Positions 38,102-47,162 of a stretch of DNA of 64,000 nt are shown here, one piece after another (within the stretch, counting starts at the first letter, position 1; each line of letters opens with the position of its first letter). The notes under the pieces are model-generated. The model saw nothing but the letters and a program-made list of their open reading frames with translations, was not told where the DNA came from and did not search any database. The stretch is from contig JABJHA010000014.1 in NCBI GenBank assembly GCA_018662005.1, forward strand, positions 81,266 through 145,265, read 5' to 3'. The position numbers were made by a program, and so were the translations under genes. This DNA comes from Rhodospirillaceae bacterium (GTDB lineage: Bacteria; Pseudomonadota; Alphaproteobacteria; Rhodospirillales; JABHCV01).

Positions 38102-39511
38102 ATGCTACCACATGTGGCTGCGTTAAGTGATTCCACATACCGTCCCGTCTGGCTCGATTCAGAGGGAAGACCAGAAACCCTAGCCCCACTTGAGGGTGAT
38201 GCCCGTTGTCAATTGTTGATTGTCGGCGGAGGCTTTACGGGTTTGTGGGCGGCCTTGCAGGTAAAGGAACAGCAACCTGATCTGGATGTTGTTCTGGTAG
38301 AGCAAACATTTATTGGTGATGGAGCATCCGGCCGCAACGGCGGCTTCCTGAACACCAGCCTGACCCATGGCGAAACCAACGGCGACTATCATTTTCCCGG
38401 CGAGGCTGAACATCTTGAGGAACTTGGGCTACAGAACATGAAGGCGTTTATCGAGACTCTGGAACGCTACAACATTGACGCCGAGTATGAACATGTCGGC
38501 CATACAGCCGTTGCCACTAACGAGGCAATGGCCCTGAAGTTACGCAGTCAGTTTGAGGCCGGGAAAGCAGCGGGCCGGGATGTCGTCTGGTTTGATGGCG
38601 ATGACATGCGTCGCCAGGTAAACTCCCCCACCTACAAGGCCGGGCTATGGCATCGTGACGGACAGGACGGTGTGGTTAACCCTGGAAAGCTGTGCTGGGG
38701 GCTTAAAAAAACCATCCTGTCGCTGGGTGTGCGCATTTTCGAGAACACACCCGTACTTGATGTCGCCCCAGATGGTGACGGGATGCTGACCACCTGCGCC
38801 TCTGCCAACATCCGAAGCGACAAAATTCTGATGGCGACGAATGCTTTTCGCGGTCTGCTTCCCCAAATCCGCAGGCAAGTGATACCCGTTTGGGATTATC
38901 AAATCGCCACCGAACCTTTAACCCCCGAGCAACTGGACTCCATCAACTGGGGCAAAAACCGTCATGCTCTCTCCAACGAAGCCTACATGTTTCATTATTA
39001 CCGGATGACAAAAGACAACCGCATTACCTGGGGCGGTGGTGGCGCTGTTTGCTATTATTATGGCAGTCGCACGGATCAGGGTGTCGCCGATGACCGGGGG
39101 CGGTTTGAGCGCCTGTCCAAAGAATTCTTTGAAACCTTTCCGCAGTTACAAGGGGTCAGGTTCAGTCACCGCTGGAGCGGCATCATTGCCTCTTCAACGC
39201 GCTTTTGCATGGTTCCCGGCGTTGCTTTTGACGGGCGCGTGTCGTGGGCCGTCGGGTATACGGGACTTGGTGTCGGGGCGACACGGTTTGGCGCCCGCAT
39301 TGGTCTGGAATTACTGGGTTATCAGCCCAGTGATATTCTGGACATGCTGTTTGTCAAAAGGCGCGCCATGAACTGGGCGCCTGAACCCCTACGCTGGATT
39401 GGCGTAACCTTGACCCGCCACGCCCTTGCAAAGGCTGATGCCAACGGGGGCAAGCGGGGGCTGTGGTTAAAACTTCTGGATTACTTCCATTTAACGGGGT
39501 TCGCCTGCTAA
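38102..39511 (+). CDS. FAD-dependent amine/amino-acid oxidase (DAO/PuuB-like)
   Basis: The 469-residue protein is a DAO-fold flavoenzyme. The dinucleotide motif LLIVGGGFTGLWAALQV lies near residue 37, FIGDGASGRNGGFLN is the glycine-rich flavin contact typical of gamma-glutamylputrescine oxidase and sarcosine-oxidase-like enzymes, and YTGLGVGATRFGARIGLELL closes the FAD site. The substrate is unknown. A putrescine-type substrate is suggested, not shown, by a PuuD-like hydrolase 4.4 kb downstream and a cupin gene next door. AAGG lies 6 bases ahead of the ATG. It converges on the cupin gene. Confidence 0.8.
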   Translation: MLPHVAALSDSTYRPVWLDSEGRPETLAPLEGDARCQLLIVGGGFTGLWAALQVKEQQPDLDVVLVEQTFIGDGASGRNGGFLNTSLTHGETNGDYHFPGEAEHLEELGLQNMKAFIETLERYNIDAEYEHVGHTAVATNEAMALKLRSQFEAGKAAGRDVVWFDGDDMRRQVNSPTYKAGLWHRDGQDGVVNPGKLCWGLKKTILSLGVRIFENTPVLDVAPDGDGMLTTCASANIRSDKILMATNAFRGLLPQIRRQVIPVWDYQIATEPLTPEQLDSINWGKNRHALSNEAYMFHYYRMTKDNRITWGGGGAVCYYYGSRTDQGVADDRGRFERLSKEFFETFPQLQGVRFSHRWSGIIASSTRFCMVPGVAFDGRVSWAVGYTGLGVGATRFGARIGLELLGYQPSDILDMLFVKRRAMNWAPEPLRWIGVTLTRHALAKADANGGKRGLWLKLLDYFHLTGFAC

Positions 39512-39518
39512 AGACCGT

Positions 39519-40289
39519 TTAGCCTGCGGCAGGATCCACAATCGCATAATACTTCTTGATTCCACTCGTCTGCCAGCGACAAACCGTGCCCATGGGGATG
39601 AAAAAGGCGTCCCCGGCTGTGAACTGCTGGACAGTCCCGTCCTCTTCAGTGATCGTCAGATCGCCTTCGAGCATTTGTACGAACTCATGCCAGGGAAATG
39701 GCCTCATTTCGCTATCAAAGGCGGTACTGTCCCACATGCCGACAAACATGTTCCCAGCATCGTTGGTGAACAAAATATTGTCATGTTGAAGCGGCGCATC
39801 GCCAATCATCACAAATTGATCGGTGCTGTCCATCTTTGTCAAGCCTGCCTCAAGGGCGAGCGGATCAAGGACCATGATGCCGCCATCTGCAGAAGCAATT
39901 TCAGGTGTCGCTGCATTCGGGTTGGCGTAAGTGATATAGAATTTTCTTAAGAAACCTACCTGTTTCCAGCTAACGGGGATGCCGTTGCGAACGCAAAAAG
40001 ATTGCCCCTCATGAACTGGCGTTTCGTTTGCATCACCATCAACCATGGCCACCTGGCCTTCAAGTATCCACATGAACTCATCCCCTGGATAGGGGCCGAA
40101 TTGTTCCTGCATGGTGGTCGTTGTCCAAACACCAACGCTCAGGCCCAAGGCCTCATCACCGTAGTACTCATGCAAATATTGCTCGGGCAGGTCAGATTGA
40201 AAATCAGCTTGATCAAGTTGCATTTTCTCTAGGCCCGTTTCGGCGGGGCCATTGCGTTCAAACCGGATAACTTTTTTATCAGAGCTCAT
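39519..40289 (-). CDS. Bicupin protein (DUF861/cupin_3 type)
   Basis: This 256-residue protein contains two cupin halves. The first, about 60-120, includes GPYPGDEFMWILEGQVAMVDGD-like sequence and HEGQSFCVRNGIPVSWKQ. The second, about 185-250, includes FPWHEFVQMLEGDLTITEEDG and FTAGDAFFIPMGTVCRW. Such proteins may be small-molecule enzymes or sugar/amine-binding proteins, and the substrate is unknown. No signal peptide is present. Its promoter shares the 158-base A/T-rich gap with the divergent choline-sulfatase gene, which makes shared regulation plausible. Confidence 0.75.
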   Translation of the reverse strand: MSSDKKVIRFERNGPAETGLEKMQLDQADFQSDLPEQYLHEYYGDEALGLSVGVWTTTTMQEQFGPYPGDEFMWILEGQVAMVDGDANETPVHEGQSFCVRNGIPVSWKQVGFLRKFYITYANPNAATPEIASADGGIMVLDPLALEAGLTKMDSTDQFVMIGDAPLQHDNILFTNDAGNMFVGMWDSTAFDSEMRPFPWHEFVQMLEGDLTITEEDGTVQQFTAGDAFFIPMGTVCRWQTSGIKKYYAIVDPAAG

Positions 40290-40447
40290 ATCGTGTTTAT
40301 ACTTTCTGAAAAATTAGGCGCTGATCAAAAATTATATATGAGAAACCAACTCCCCGCAAAAACAGCTTTAACATTTCCATATCCCTGTAATTAAGAATAG
40401 AAGGGAAAATAACTTTTTAGAACCGGATCAGGCATACGGAGCATCCC

Positions 40448-41968
40448 ATGTCGCAAACGTCATCACGCCCGAACATCGTTATGATTATGGCGGATCAGTT
40501 GGCCCCGCAATTCTTGCCCTGTCACGGACACCCTGTGGTCAAGGCCCCGACAATCGAGAAATTGGCCAGCGAAGGTGTCGTGTTTGACGCGGCCTATACC
40601 AACGCGCCGCTGTGCGCGCCATCGCGCTTCGTGATGATGAGTGGACGGCTTCCTTGCAAAATCGCCGCCTGGGACAACGCCGTCGAATTTTCTTCGGAGG
40701 TACCAACGTTTGCGCATTATTTATCAGCCGAAGGGTATCGAACGTGCCTTAGCGGCAAGATGCATTTCATTGGCCCCGACCAATTGCATGGATACGGTGA
40801 GCGCCTGACCACCGACGTCTACCCTGCGGATTTTACATGGCATCCGGAGTGGGACCGAGCTGACGCGCGGCTCGACTGGTTTCACAATATGGAGGTGGTG
40901 ACAAAGGCCGGACCGTGTATGCGCTCGCTGTATCTGGACTACGATGACGAGGCAGTGTTCGCCGCCAAGCGCTATATTTTTGATCAGGCCCGCGATGGTA
41001 ATGAAGATCCCTTTTTGCTGACCGTCTCGATGATCCAGCCCCACGATCCTTACCTTTGCCGGCAGGATAAATGGGACCTGTACCGGGATGATGATATCGA
41101 CCTTCCCAAAACGCCGCCAGGTTCTGTTGATGAAGACCCCCATAGCGCCCGCATTCGCCACAGTTACGGTGCAACCGATGTTGATCTTGACGACCAAACC
41201 CTACGAAACGCACGGCGCGCTTATTACGGATCGATCAGTGATATTGACGACAAGGTTGCCGAGATTCTGGGCGCGCTCGAAGAGTCGGGACTTAGGGACA
41301 ACACCATCGTTATCTTTACCGGTGACCATGGGGACATGCTGGGGGAACGGGGCATGTGGTTCAAAATGAGCTTCTTTGACTATTCATCCCGGGTTCCGCT
41401 GATCGTTCATGCACCGAAAATGTTTTCCCCACGCCGGGTCGGGCAAGCGGTTTCTCTTGTTGATTTCCTGCCGACGCTGGTTGAGCTTGGCCGTGACGGA
41501 AAATCCGGAAATTATGCGACGCCCCTCGAGGGGCGCTCGCTTCTGTCACATTTAAACGGCGGTGCTGGTCATGACGAAGTGATTGGCGAATACTTTGCCG
41601 AAGGCATTGCGACACCGATGTTGATGATCCGCCGGGGCGCACACAAATTCATTTGCGCGAAAGGCGATCCGCCCCAGTACTACAATCTGGAAACTGACCC
41701 CGAAGAACGGCTCAACCTTGCCGCCGATCCCGCATTCATTGCCCAGACCAACGCCTTGCAAGCGGAAATCGATGCAGCCTATGACCTGGACGCCTTGACA
41801 GAGCGTGTTAAGGAAAGCCAGCGCCGGCGACAGTTTCTTAAGGGCGTAATGCGCGAACAGGCCATCACCTGGGACTATACCCCGGCCCGTGACGCCGCCC
41901 ACGATTACGTCCGCAACACGATGCCGATCTATCAACTTGAGAAGCGCGGACGATTTCCGCAGGTATAA
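40448..41968 (+). CDS. betC: Choline-sulfatase
   Basis: BetC hydrolyses choline-O-sulfate to choline and sulfate, feeding osmoprotectant or carbon/sulfur use. The 506-residue protein is a type I sulfatase. The C-x-P-S-R signature (CAPSR, 56-60) has Cys56 as the residue converted to formylglycine. Metal-site segments are present: NIVMIMADQ at the N-terminus and IVIFTGDHGDMLGERGMWFKMS. The choline-sulfatase C-terminal block (RRGAHKFICAKGDPPQYYNL, then MREQAITWDYTP) supports BetC over other sulfatases. The signature lacks a signal peptide, so it is cytoplasmic. GGAG precedes the ATG. No betA/betB or choline transporter genes are adjacent. Confidence 0.88.
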   Translation: MSQTSSRPNIVMIMADQLAPQFLPCHGHPVVKAPTIEKLASEGVVFDAAYTNAPLCAPSRFVMMSGRLPCKIAAWDNAVEFSSEVPTFAHYLSAEGYRTCLSGKMHFIGPDQLHGYGERLTTDVYPADFTWHPEWDRADARLDWFHNMEVVTKAGPCMRSLYLDYDDEAVFAAKRYIFDQARDGNEDPFLLTVSMIQPHDPYLCRQDKWDLYRDDDIDLPKTPPGSVDEDPHSARIRHSYGATDVDLDDQTLRNARRAYYGSISDIDDKVAEILGALEESGLRDNTIVIFTGDHGDMLGERGMWFKMSFFDYSSRVPLIVHAPKMFSPRRVGQAVSLVDFLPTLVELGRDGKSGNYATPLEGRSLLSHLNGGAGHDEVIGEYFAEGIATPMLMIRRGAHKFICAKGDPPQYYNLETDPEERLNLAADPAFIAQTNALQAEIDAAYDLDALTERVKESQRRRQFLKGVMREQAITWDYTPARDAAHDYVRNTMPIYQLEKRGRFPQV

Positions 41969-41972
41969 GGCT

Positions 41973-42425
41973 TTAACGCAAATCCTTGAAAAACTTCTTC
42001 AGCAAGGTACTGGCCGAGGTTTCTTCCATGCCGCCAACCACTTCGGGCCGGTGGTGACAGGTTGATTGTTCAAACACCCTGGGACCATGATCGACGCCGC
42101 CACCTTTTGCATCGTAGGCGCCAAAATAAAGCCTGCGCAGGCGGGCGAAGGAAATCGCCGTCGCGCACATGGGACAGGGCTCAAGGGTGACATACAGGTC
42201 GCAGTTTTCGAGCCGCGGGCTTTCCAACTTCGCGGCCGCCTCCCTTATCACCAGCATCTCGGCATGAGCCGTCGGGTCGTTCTTTTCTTCCGTACAGTTT
42301 CCGGCCCAGGCAAGGACCTCACCGCTGACCGCATCAACAATAACCGCCCCGACCGGCACTTCGCCCCGGTCGGCGGCTTTTTCTGCCTCTTTCAAGGCCA
42401 TTGCCATGTAGGTTGACTGATCCAT
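41973..42425 (-). CDS. tadA: tRNA-specific adenosine deaminase TadA
   Basis: TadA deaminates A34 to inosine in tRNA-Arg(ACG). The 150-residue protein has the zinc-deaminase signature: H54-A-E56 in TAHAEML and C84-P-M-C87 in LEPCPMCATAI, with GEVPVGAVIVD before it. The ATG at 42425 starts the family homology; the frame continues 35 codons upstream without similarity. It is divergent from the PuuD-like gene by 82 bases and converges on betC. Confidence 0.94.
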   Translation of the reverse strand: MDQSTYMAMALKEAEKAADRGEVPVGAVIVDAVSGEVLAWAGNCTEEKNDPTAHAEMLVIREAAAKLESPRLENCDLYVTLEPCPMCATAISFARLRRLYFGAYDAKGGGVDHGPRVFEQSTCHHRPEVVGGMEETSASTLLKKFFKDLR

Positions 42426-42507
42426 AGGCAAACAGTGAACCCAGCATGAAGCGCCGTCAATATGCTTTACTTGCGAAAAGGCCCTGTGATCTCTACATTC
42501 CGCCCTT

Positions 42508-43242
42508 ATGAAAACACCCATCATTGGCATTACGTTGGATTCGGAAGATGCCGGCGGGTATTCAAAATTCCCCTGGTATGGATTGCGTGAAAATTACGCA
42601 GGCGCAGTCTCCAGCGCTGACGGCTTGCCATTGGCCCTGCCCCATCAACTTGACAGTGTTGAGCAATATCTGGACCTGATTGATGGTTTGATGATCACCG
42701 GCGGTAATTTTGATATTGATCCGGCTCTGTTTGGGGCCAGCGATCGCCATGACAGTGTTGTCACCAAAGACCACCGCACCAGCTTCGAGATGGCGATCAC
42801 AAAAGGCGCACTTGAGCGAAATATGCCGGTGCTGGGCATTTGCGGCGGCCAGCAATTATTGCATGTGGTTTTGGGCGGCACCCTGATCCAGCATATCCCC
42901 GACGCTATTGAGCAAGCCCTTGCCCACGAACAACCCAATCCCCGCGACGAGGTGGGTCATCAGGCCTTTGTCAAGGAAGGCACCATGCTTCGGCGCATCG
43001 TCGGCACCGACACCCTTGAGGTCAACAGCGCCCATCACCAAGCGGCAGCCGATGAACCTGACGGCGTTATCATCAATGCCCGCGCCCCTGATGGCGTTAT
43101 CGAAGGTATTGAATGTAACGCCTACGCCTTTTGTATGGGCGTCCAGTGGCACCCGGAATTTCATATCAGCGAGGGTGATAATCTGATTATCAAGGCTTTC
43201 ATCGCCGCCGCAGGAAACGCCAATGGATCAACAGAAGCCTGA
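42508..43242 (+). CDS. Class I glutamine amidotransferase-like hydrolase (PuuD/peptidase C26 family)
   Basis: The 244-residue protein belongs to the gamma-glutamyl-GABA hydrolase branch of peptidase C26. The nucleophile is C112 in LGICGGQQLLHV, with the His and Glu partners H215 and E217 in VQWHPEFH. LMITGGNFDIDPALFG is a family block near 60-76. PuuD releases GABA from gamma-glutamyl-GABA in putrescine degradation, but C26 members vary in substrate. It overlaps the start of the pseudouridine synthase gene by 20 bases. Confidence 0.85.
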   Translation: MKTPIIGITLDSEDAGGYSKFPWYGLRENYAGAVSSADGLPLALPHQLDSVEQYLDLIDGLMITGGNFDIDPALFGASDRHDSVVTKDHRTSFEMAITKGALERNMPVLGICGGQQLLHVVLGGTLIQHIPDAIEQALAHEQPNPRDEVGHQAFVKEGTMLRRIVGTDTLEVNSAHHQAAADEPDGVIINARAPDGVIEGIECNAYAFCMGVQWHPEFHISEGDNLIIKAFIAAAGNANGSTEA

Positions 43243-44047
43243 ACGTATCGCCAAGGTTCTGGCCCGAGCCGGATTGTGTTCTCGCCGCGAGGCCGAACGC
43301 TGGATCGAGGCAGGACGTGTTCAGGTCGATGGCAAGACCCTGAGCAGCCCGGCTTTTACCGTCGATCAGACAAACCTCATCGTGGTCGACGGCAAACCCC
43401 TGGCCGAGCCCCAGGAAACAAGACTGTGGCGCTATCACAAGCCGACCGGCCTTGTCACCACCCACAAGGACCCACAAGGCCGGCCAACGGTGTTCGAGCG
43501 TCTGCCTAAAGAACTGGGCAGGGTTATCTCCATCGGCCGCCTCGACCTGAATTCGGAAGGGCTGCTTCTGTTGACCAATGACGGGGAACTGGCCCGACGC
43601 ATGGAAATGCCAGCCACCGGGTGGGTTCGCCGCTATCGGGTTCGGGTCCGTGGCACCGTTGATGAGGATAAGCTCAAAAAACTCAAGGACGGCATCACCA
43701 TTGCCGGTGTCAACTATGGCTCCATTGACGCGGTTCTTGACAGCAAGACCCGGACAAACGCCTGGCTGAGTGTTGCTTTAAGCGAGGGTAAAAACCGGGA
43801 AATCCGCAAAGTCATGGAACACATGGACTTGCATGTAAATCGCCTGATCCGGCTTTCCTACGGCCCCTACCACCTGGATAAATTAACCCGTGGGGCGGTT
43901 CAGGAAGTCTCGGCAAAAATGCTGCGAAACCAGCTAAGTGACGATGACGCAAAAACAACCGGCAAGACCCGGGGCAAGGGTTGGGCGAAGGCAAAAAAAG
44001 CACCGAAGAAAAAGCGCACATTAAGCCTGAACAAGGGTCGCACGTGA
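43223..44047 (+). CDS. RsuA/RluB-family rRNA pseudouridine synthase
   Basis: This enzyme isomerises a uridine in rRNA. An S4 RNA-binding domain lies at about 5-60 (RIAKVLARAGLCSRREAERWI), and the catalytic domain has Asp108 in SIGRLDLNSEGLLLLTND, KPTGLVTTHKDPQGRPTVF and ALSEGKNREIRKVMEHM. Length and tail favour an RluB-type 23S enzyme (U2605), but RsuA or RluE types cannot be excluded, so I give no symbol. The C-terminal 35 residues are very Lys/Arg-rich (KGWAKAKKAPKKKRT). It overlaps rsmD by 4 nt (GTGA), a conserved rRNA-modification pair. Confidence 0.88.
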   Translation: MDQQKPERIAKVLARAGLCSRREAERWIEAGRVQVDGKTLSSPAFTVDQTNLIVVDGKPLAEPQETRLWRYHKPTGLVTTHKDPQGRPTVFERLPKELGRVISIGRLDLNSEGLLLLTNDGELARRMEMPATGWVRRYRVRVRGTVDEDKLKKLKDGITIAGVNYGSIDAVLDSKTRTNAWLSVALSEGKNREIRKVMEHMDLHVNRLIRLSYGPYHLDKLTRGAVQEVSAKMLRNQLSDDDAKTTGKTRGKGWAKAKKAPKKKRTLSLNKGRT

Positions 44048-44610
44048 GAATCATCGGTGGCAAATTCAAGGGGCGTACATTAAGCGCCCCGCCGGGACGG
44101 GATGTTCGCCCGACCTCGGACAGGGCCCGTGAGGGAATTTTCAACATCCTTTCCCATTCCATCGACTGGAACGGCTTCGACGGCCAAACCGTGCTTGATG
44201 TTTTTTCGGGCACCGGCGCACTGGGGTTGGAGGCGATGTCCCGCGGCGCCACACGCGGGGTTTTCATCGACAACGACCCGGTTTCCTTAAATTGTTTACG
44301 CAGCAACGCCGCCAGCCTTGGTGAGGCAAGCAACATCACCCCGCTTAAACTGGATGTAACACGGCTGGCACCGCCACCCAGAATAGCCGGAGCACCTCTC
44401 GGCCTGATTTTCCTCGATGCTCCTTACGGCTCCAACCTGACTGACCAGACCTTGTTGGGGTTATCGAACAAGGGCTGGATTGCCAACGCCGGTATTGTCA
44501 TCGTTGAAACCGGCAAGGATGAAGAACTGACCATTCCACGTCAGTTTGAAATCCTTGATACCCGCACCTACGGTGCGGCACAGGTTACGTTCCTGAAGTT
44601 TTCAACTTGA
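44044..44610 (+). CDS. rsmD: 16S rRNA m2G966 methyltransferase RsmD
   Basis: RsmD N2-methylates G966 of 16S rRNA. The 188-residue product begins RIIGGKFKGRTLSAPPGRDVRPTSD (family block, here given in part), has the SAM loop VFSGTGALGLEAMSRGA near 55 and the catalytic LDAPYGS motif near 125 (usually DPPY; the first Pro is Ala here). The start is GTG at 44044 overlapping the previous TGA; the frame upstream lies inside the neighbour. The 3' end overlaps the convergent methyltransferase-like gene by 9 bases. Confidence 0.92.
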   Translation: MRIIGGKFKGRTLSAPPGRDVRPTSDRAREGIFNILSHSIDWNGFDGQTVLDVFSGTGALGLEAMSRGATRGVFIDNDPVSLNCLRSNAASLGEASNITPLKLDVTRLAPPPRIAGAPLGLIFLDAPYGSNLTDQTLLGLSNKGWIANAGIVIVETGKDEELTIPRQFEILDTRTYGAAQVTFLKFST

Positions 44611-45348
44611 ATAACCTTTGATCTGGTAGACCAGATCATAACGGCGGTGACGTTCGGGGTGAGGGGCAAAATTCCAACGCCAGTCCGCTGTCTGAACTTT
44701 CAGGCTTTGCGGGATACTGACACCGGCCAGCGGGTCTTCTTTTTCGACCACTTCGCCATCAAGGCAGAGTTGCTGTTCGACTTCTGTCATCAGGCAAATT
44801 CTGGCCGTTGATTTTTGCAGGGCATCCACATGGGCCTGCATCAGTGATGCGGCCACTGACTGTTCAAGCCCCGCAAAGGCCATTGGCAGTATGGCAAGCT
44901 GGCTGAGCACGTTCAGGGAGATCACCAAATCAGCCCCGTCCAGGCCCATATCAGGAGCATTTGGCGGGATTCGCGACGTGCCACTATGGAGCGCTTCGAC
45001 AAAGCTCGTGATATCACGCGTTTCAAGAGTGACATTGGAGAACCGCCGGACGGCTTTGCGGACGGCTGGCATGTGCAGGATATCGACCAGAACGACCCCG
45101 TCAAAATGCTCAGACAGTTCTTGCAGAGGAACGTCATAAAGCAGCCCTGAGCCCAGCACCACGACCCGGCCCCGACTTTCTTGCATGACCTGACAAATCC
45201 AGTCCTTGCACATAACCAGATGTGGCTGCCAGGCGGCCTGACAGCGTTTGTAGCGCGCCGCCATACCAATCAGTTCGCGCAGGTAACCAACGTCCTTTAC
45301 CGGGCGTGGGCAAGGCGTTGTCAGGTTTTGGTAGAGCTCGTAAAGCAT
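44602..45348 (-). CDS. Conserved hypothetical protein with Rossmann (methyltransferase-like) fold
   Basis: I cannot name the 248-residue protein. Residues about 60-115 look like a class I Rossmann methyltransferase: GRVVVLGSGLLYDVPLQEL (glycine loop), VVLVDILHMPAVRKAV (acidic strand end), then VTLETRDIT and later ADLVISLNVLSQLAILP. The substrate is unknown. Its ATG overlaps the mutL stop (TAATG), so it is the last gene of the long leftward operon and is probably translationally coupled to mutL. Confidence 0.65.
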   Translation of the reverse strand: MLYELYQNLTTPCPRPVKDVGYLRELIGMAARYKRCQAAWQPHLVMCKDWICQVMQESRGRVVVLGSGLLYDVPLQELSEHFDGVVLVDILHMPAVRKAVRRFSNVTLETRDITSFVEALHSGTSRIPPNAPDMGLDGADLVISLNVLSQLAILPMAFAGLEQSVAASLMQAHVDALQKSTARICLMTEVEQQLCLDGEVVEKEDPLAGVSIPQSLKVQTADWRWNFAPHPERHRRYDLVYQIKGYSS

Positions 45349-47162
45349 TAACGCCTGCCGAACAGCTTCTCGATATCTGCAAGTTTCAGCTCAACGTACG
45401 TTGGGCGACCATGACTGCACTGGCCGGAATGTGGTGTCGCCTCCATCTCGCGCAGCAGGGCATTCATTTCTGTCCCGTTGAGACGCCTGCCTGCACGCAC
45501 CGAGCCATGACAGGCCATTTTTGCGGCGACATCGCCTAGCCGGTCTTTGAGGGCCAGCGCCTCATCATGTTCGGCCAGATCATCGGCCAGGTCACGCAGC
45601 AAACCCTGAATATCACAATCACCCAGCAAGGCCGGAACCTCGCGCACGACAAGTGCACCGGGACCGAAGGCTTCAATGGTCAGGCCCAGCTCGAACAATT
45701 CATCGCACCGTCTGTTCAGGCGATCGACGGCGGTTTCATCCATTTCCACGACTTCCGGGATCAGCAAGCCCTGACGGCTAACCCCGCCCTGATCGAGGGC
45801 GTGCTTGATGCGCTCGTGAACCAGTCGTTCATGGGCGGCGTGTTGATCGACAATGACAATACCGTCGGCTGTTTGGGCGACGATATAGGTTTCATGCAAC
45901 TGCGCCCTGGCCACCCCAAGCGGATAATCGGCCAAGTCTTCAGCCTCGTCGATGGCGACACCAACATTAAAGGCATCCGGTGCGGCCAGTGGTGCTTCAA
46001 GACCGCTGCCGGGTGCGAAAAAACTCGCCGCCCGTTCGGCCAGCCCGGCAGGAATTGAACCACCACCGCTGTATCCGCCGCCGCCACCATGACCACCCAA
46101 GGGCAGTGAGCCGGGTTGAACCGCAGCGAGTGCGCCGTGACCTACCGTGGTTGAGGCACGGTGTCCGGCTTCGGCCAGGGCATGTTTGACCGCCCCGACA
46201 ATCAGCCCGCGAACCAGGGCGGCATCGCGAAAACGCACCTCGGTCTTGGCCGGATGGACATTAACGTCCAGGGCGTCGCTGGGGACTTCCAGAAACAACG
46301 CCACCATGGGATAGCGATCACCGGCCAGAAAATCCCGGTAAGCGCCCCTGAGAGCGCCATAGAACAACTTGTCGCGAACCGGCCTGCCGTTAACGAACAG
46401 GAACTGCATTTGCGCGTTACCCCTGTTCAAAGTCGGAAGGCCAGCATGACCGCTTAAATGGACGCCTTCACGTTCGGCATCGATAGAAATAGCGTTGTCG
46501 GCAAAATCCCGTCCCATGATCGCGCCCAGCCGTTCAAGCCGACTATCCAGCAGGTCACCCTGGGATGGGGCCAGACGCAACATGTCGCGCTCGCCGTTGT
46601 TTAGGGTGAACCCAATACCGGGATGGGCCATGGCCAGTCTTTTCACCGCTTCGCTGACATGGCCAAGCTCGGCGCGCGGGGTTTTCAGAAACTTCAGTCG
46701 CGCCGGGGTCGCAAAAAACAGGTCGCGGACATCAATGCGGGTGCCGACGGGATGGGCGACCGGGTCCGGCGTGCCAACGACACCGCCCTCGACGCTTAAC
46801 ATCCAGGCTTCTTCGTCGTCCGGGCGGCGACTGGTTAATTGCAGGCGGCTGACCGCGCCGATTGAGGCCAAAGCCTCGCCGCGAAAACCAAGGCTGGAAA
46901 TATTTTGCAAATCATCATCGGGAAGTTTCGATGTGGCGTGACGCTCGATAGCCAGTTGCAACTCGTCGCCAGACATGCCCTTGCCATCATCGGTGACGGT
47001 TATTTGGGTACGCCCACCGTCACGAACAAGAATGTCGATGTGGCTGGCCCCGGCATCGATAGCGTTTTCTACCAGTTCCTTAACCGCAGAGGCCGGTCGT
47101 TCGACCACTTCGCCGGCGGCGATGCGATTGACCAGGTTTTCCGGCAAGCGGCGTAAGGTCAT
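45348..47162 (-). CDS. mutL: DNA mismatch repair protein MutL, endonuclease-type
   Basis: MutL links mismatch recognition by MutS to strand removal. The 604-residue protein has the GHKL ATPase motifs ([33 protein letters not shown]) and [13 protein letters not shown]. The C-terminal domain has [12 protein letters not shown], which fits the DQHA-x2-E-x4-E endonuclease motif, plus [13 protein letters not shown] and [11 protein letters not shown] metal-site segments. It therefore should nick DNA itself, consistent with alphaproteobacteria lacking MutH. A Gly-rich linker around residues 350-375 joins the domains. It overlaps the pgi stop by 4 nt. Confidence 0.95.
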   Translation of the reverse strand: MTLRRLPENLVNRIAAGEVVERPASAVKELVENAIDAGASHIDILVRDGGRTQITVTDDGKGMSGDELQLAIERHATSKLPDDDLQNISSLGFRGEALASIGAVSRLQLTSRRPDDEEAWMLSVEGGVVGTPDPVAHPVGTRIDVRDLFFATPARLKFLKTPRAELGHVSEAVKRLAMAHPGIGFTLNNGERDMLRLAPSQGDLLDSRLERLGAIMGRDFADNAISIDAEREGVHLSGHAGLPTLNRGNAQMQFLFVNGRPVRDKLFYGALRGAYRDFLAGDRYPMVALFLEVPSDALDVNVHPAKTEVRFRDAALVRGLIVGAVKHALAEAGHRASTTVGHGALAAVQPGSLPLGGHGGGGGYSGGGSIPAGLAERAASFFAPGSGLEAPLAAPDAFNVGVAIDEAEDLADYPLGVARAQLHETYIVAQTADGIVIVDQHAAHERLVHERIKHALDQGGVSRQGLLIPEVVEMDETAVDRLNRRCDELFELGLTIEAFGPGALVVREVPALLGDCDIQGLLRDLADDLAEHDEALALKDRLGDVAAKMACHGSVRAGRRLNGTEMNALLREMEATPHSGQCSHGRPTYVELKLADIEKLFGRR

